From Deltaproteobacteria bacterium (lineage in GTDB: Bacteria; Desulfobacterota; Desulfarculia; Adiutricales; JAGVGV01), in assembly GCA_015233515.1 (NCBI GenBank), contig JADFXS010000159.1, positions 314-6,585 of the forward strand: DNA of 6,272 bases, written 5' to 3'. Made by a program: the position numbers and the translations under genes. The stretch's first letter is position 1; every line of letters starts with the position of its first letter. Below the pieces are notes generated by a model. It was not told the DNA's origin. It did no database searches and saw only the letters and a list, made by a program, of their open reading frames with translations. Shown one piece after another: positions 5,173-6,272 of the stretch.

Positions 5173-6144
5173 TTGGTTTTATTAGATGTAAATGACCTCC
5201 ACACCGTGTTTCAGACCGAAGAAGGCTTGGTCGGAGCTGTGGACGGTGTGTCCTTCACCTTGGATGACGGCCAGGTTTTAGGCCTGGTCGGGGAATCAGG
5301 GTGCGGTAAGAGCGTGACGGCCTTGTCCATCATGAAACTGGTGGCCAGTCCGCCCGGACGTATCTCTTCGGGTCATATTCTGTTTCAAGACAGAGACTTG
5401 GTCGGCTTGCCGGAAGAAGAGTTACGGAAGTTGCGCGGCAACCAAATTTCCATGATATTTCAAGAACCCATGACATCCTTGAACCCGGTTTTCACCATTG
5501 GTGACCAAATCGGCGAGGTTTTCCGGGTCCATCGAGGCTATTCGAAAACGGCCGCTCTGGATGCCGCCGTAGACATGCTCAAACAGGTGGGTATTCCGGA
5601 ACCGAAACGGCGAGTGAGCGAGTTTCCCCACCAATTGAGCGGCGGAATGCGGCAACGAGTCATGATTGCCATGGCCTTGGCCTGCCGCCCCAGATTGATG
5701 ATCGCCGACGAACCGACTACCGCCCTGGATGTGACCATCCAGGCGCAGATTTTAGCGCTGATGAACGACCTACGACGGGAAATCGGCATGGCTATCCTGC
5801 TCATCACCCACAATCTCGGAGTGGTGGCTGAAATGGCCGATCACGTGGCGGTGATGTACGCCGGACAGATCGTGGAATCAGCTTCTGTGATGGACTTGTT
5901 CAACCGGCCGGCACATCCATACACATTAGGACTGTTACGGAGTCTCCCGCCGGCGCCGACCGATCCGCCTCGCGACAAACTGACGGCCATCGACGGTTTG
6001 GTTCCGTCATTGCTCCACCTGCCGTCCGGCTGCCGCTTTCACGACCGATGCCCGGACGTTTTTGACCTATGCTCGCTTAAAGCTCCGGAATTGTACGATT
6101 TAGGCGAAGGACGATCGGCGCGCTGTCTTAAATATGAGGTTTAA
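5173..6144 (+). CDS. oppD: Oligopeptide/dipeptide ABC transporter ATP-binding protein (OppD/DppD-like)
   Basis: A complete peptide-importer ATPase of 323 residues, counted from the TTG at 5173. It shows Walker A GESGCGKS (40-47), Q-loop [11 protein letters not shown] (Q97), signature LSGGMRQR (155-162), Walker [13 protein letters not shown] with D179 and E180, and H-loop ITH (H213). The C-terminal peptide-transporter domain follows, with [12 protein letters not shown] and four cysteines in the pattern C-x5-C-x6-C-x17-C, which in DppD-type proteins bind an iron-sulfur cluster. It pairs with OppF/DppF on the cytoplasmic face to power peptide (or nickel-type) import. I chose TTG 5173 because GGAG lies eight bases ahead (5161-5164) and the protein then begins LVLLDVNDL, as relatives do. 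An ATG at 5059 would add 38 residues that do not look like the family and would overlap the promoter. oppF follows after two bases. The substrate cannot be told from the ATPase. Confidence 0.9.
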   Translation: MVLLDVNDLHTVFQTEEGLVGAVDGVSFTLDDGQVLGLVGESGCGKSVTALSIMKLVASPPGRISSGHILFQDRDLVGLPEEELRKLRGNQISMIFQEPMTSLNPVFTIGDQIGEVFRVHRGYSKTAALDAAVDMLKQVGIPEPKRRVSEFPHQLSGGMRQRVMIAMALACRPRLMIADEPTTALDVTIQAQILALMNDLRREIGMAILLITHNLGVVAEMADHVAVMYAGQIVESASVMDLFNRPAHPYTLGLLRSLPPAPTDPPRDKLTAIDGLVPSLLHLPSGCRFHDRCPDVFDLCSLKAPELYDLGEGRSARCLKYEV

Positions 6145-6146
6145 TC

Positions 6147-6272
6147 TTGTCGTTCCTGGAACTCCAATCTCTAAAAAAATATTATCCGGTCCGAACTTCT
6201 TTTTTCGCCGGCGCCGGTAAGACCCTCAAAGCTCTGGATGGAGTGGACCTGACCGTAACCCGCGGGGAATGC
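6147..6272 (+). CDS. oppF: OppF/DppF-like ABC transporter ATP-binding protein, N-terminal part (runs off the right edge)
   Basis: After the oppD stop at 6144 a frame opens with TTG at 6147 and runs 42 codons to the window end without a stop. It reads LELQSLKKYYPVR (4-16), then ALDGVDLTVTRGEC (29-42). This is the usual opening of the second peptide-transporter ATPase, whose first lines are L-x-x-x-L-x-K-x-Y-P-V and A-V-D-x-V-x-F-x-x-x-x-G-E; the window ends just before Walker A. GAGGT (6136-6140), six bases ahead and inside the end of oppD, is a good ribosome site supporting the TTG start. Only two bases separate the genes, so the two ATPases are co-translated and should form the heterodimer of one importer. 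The permease and binding-protein genes are not seen in the window. Confidence 0.85.
   Translation, partial: MSFLELQSLKKYYPVRTSFFAGAGKTLKALDGVDLTVTRGEC

Noticed and set aside
1..6272. CRISPR array, insertion sequence or prophage
   Set aside because: No regularly spaced short repeats, transposase or integrase are visible. The only long repeat is the cvpA-mazG duplication, which has no terminal inverted repeats that I can see.

Overview
This window looks like chromosomal DNA from a Gram-negative-type bacterium with roughly balanced base composition. Gene families and gene order (a YjbQ-type gene, phoH and a 7TM-HD phosphohydrolase in a row; cvpA with mazG; a peptide-type ABC transporter) would suit Desulfobacterota (former Deltaproteobacteria). 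That placement is an inference from gene content and is weak. Non-AUG starts are common: phoH starts with GTG, and oppD and oppF both appear to start with TTG.

Positions 1-1842, minus strand, hold a tight three-gene unit transcribed right to left. A YjbQ/UPF0047 gene overlaps phoH by four bases, and phoH is followed after one base by the N-terminal 122 residues of a PgpH-like 7TM-HD phosphohydrolase that runs off the left edge. This is housekeeping: PhoH is an RNA-metabolism ATPase, and PgpH-type proteins hydrolyse c-di-AMP.

Positions 1843-2175 hold no recognisable protein gene. They contain a set of nested inverted repeats (2015-2143) that reads best as a structured RNA on the plus strand. 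It reminds me of HEARO/omega-RNA (the IscB-associated guide RNA class), but no IscB gene is present and the match is from memory only.

Positions 2176-4922, minus strand, contain a direct tandem duplication of about 1.1 kb. The duplicated unit is about 190 bases of upstream DNA, a complete cvpA-like membrane protein gene and about the first 82 codons of mazG. The left copy keeps an intact cvpA (2985-3623) and an intact mazG (2176-2976). The right copy keeps an intact but diverged cvpA (4059-4733), while its mazG fragment (about 3814-4050) is dead: it has a frameshift near the start, an in-frame deletion, a stop at a catalytic glutamate and a second frameshift. Both units carry the same promoter-like region, with a long inverted repeat abutting the -35 box that is better conserved than its surroundings.

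Positions 5173-6272, plus strand, encode the two ATPases of an oligopeptide/dipeptide ABC importer: oppD/dppD complete, and the first 42 codons of oppF/dppF. They diverge from the cvpA-mazG unit across an intergenic region that holds the decaying edge of the duplication and a possible promoter.
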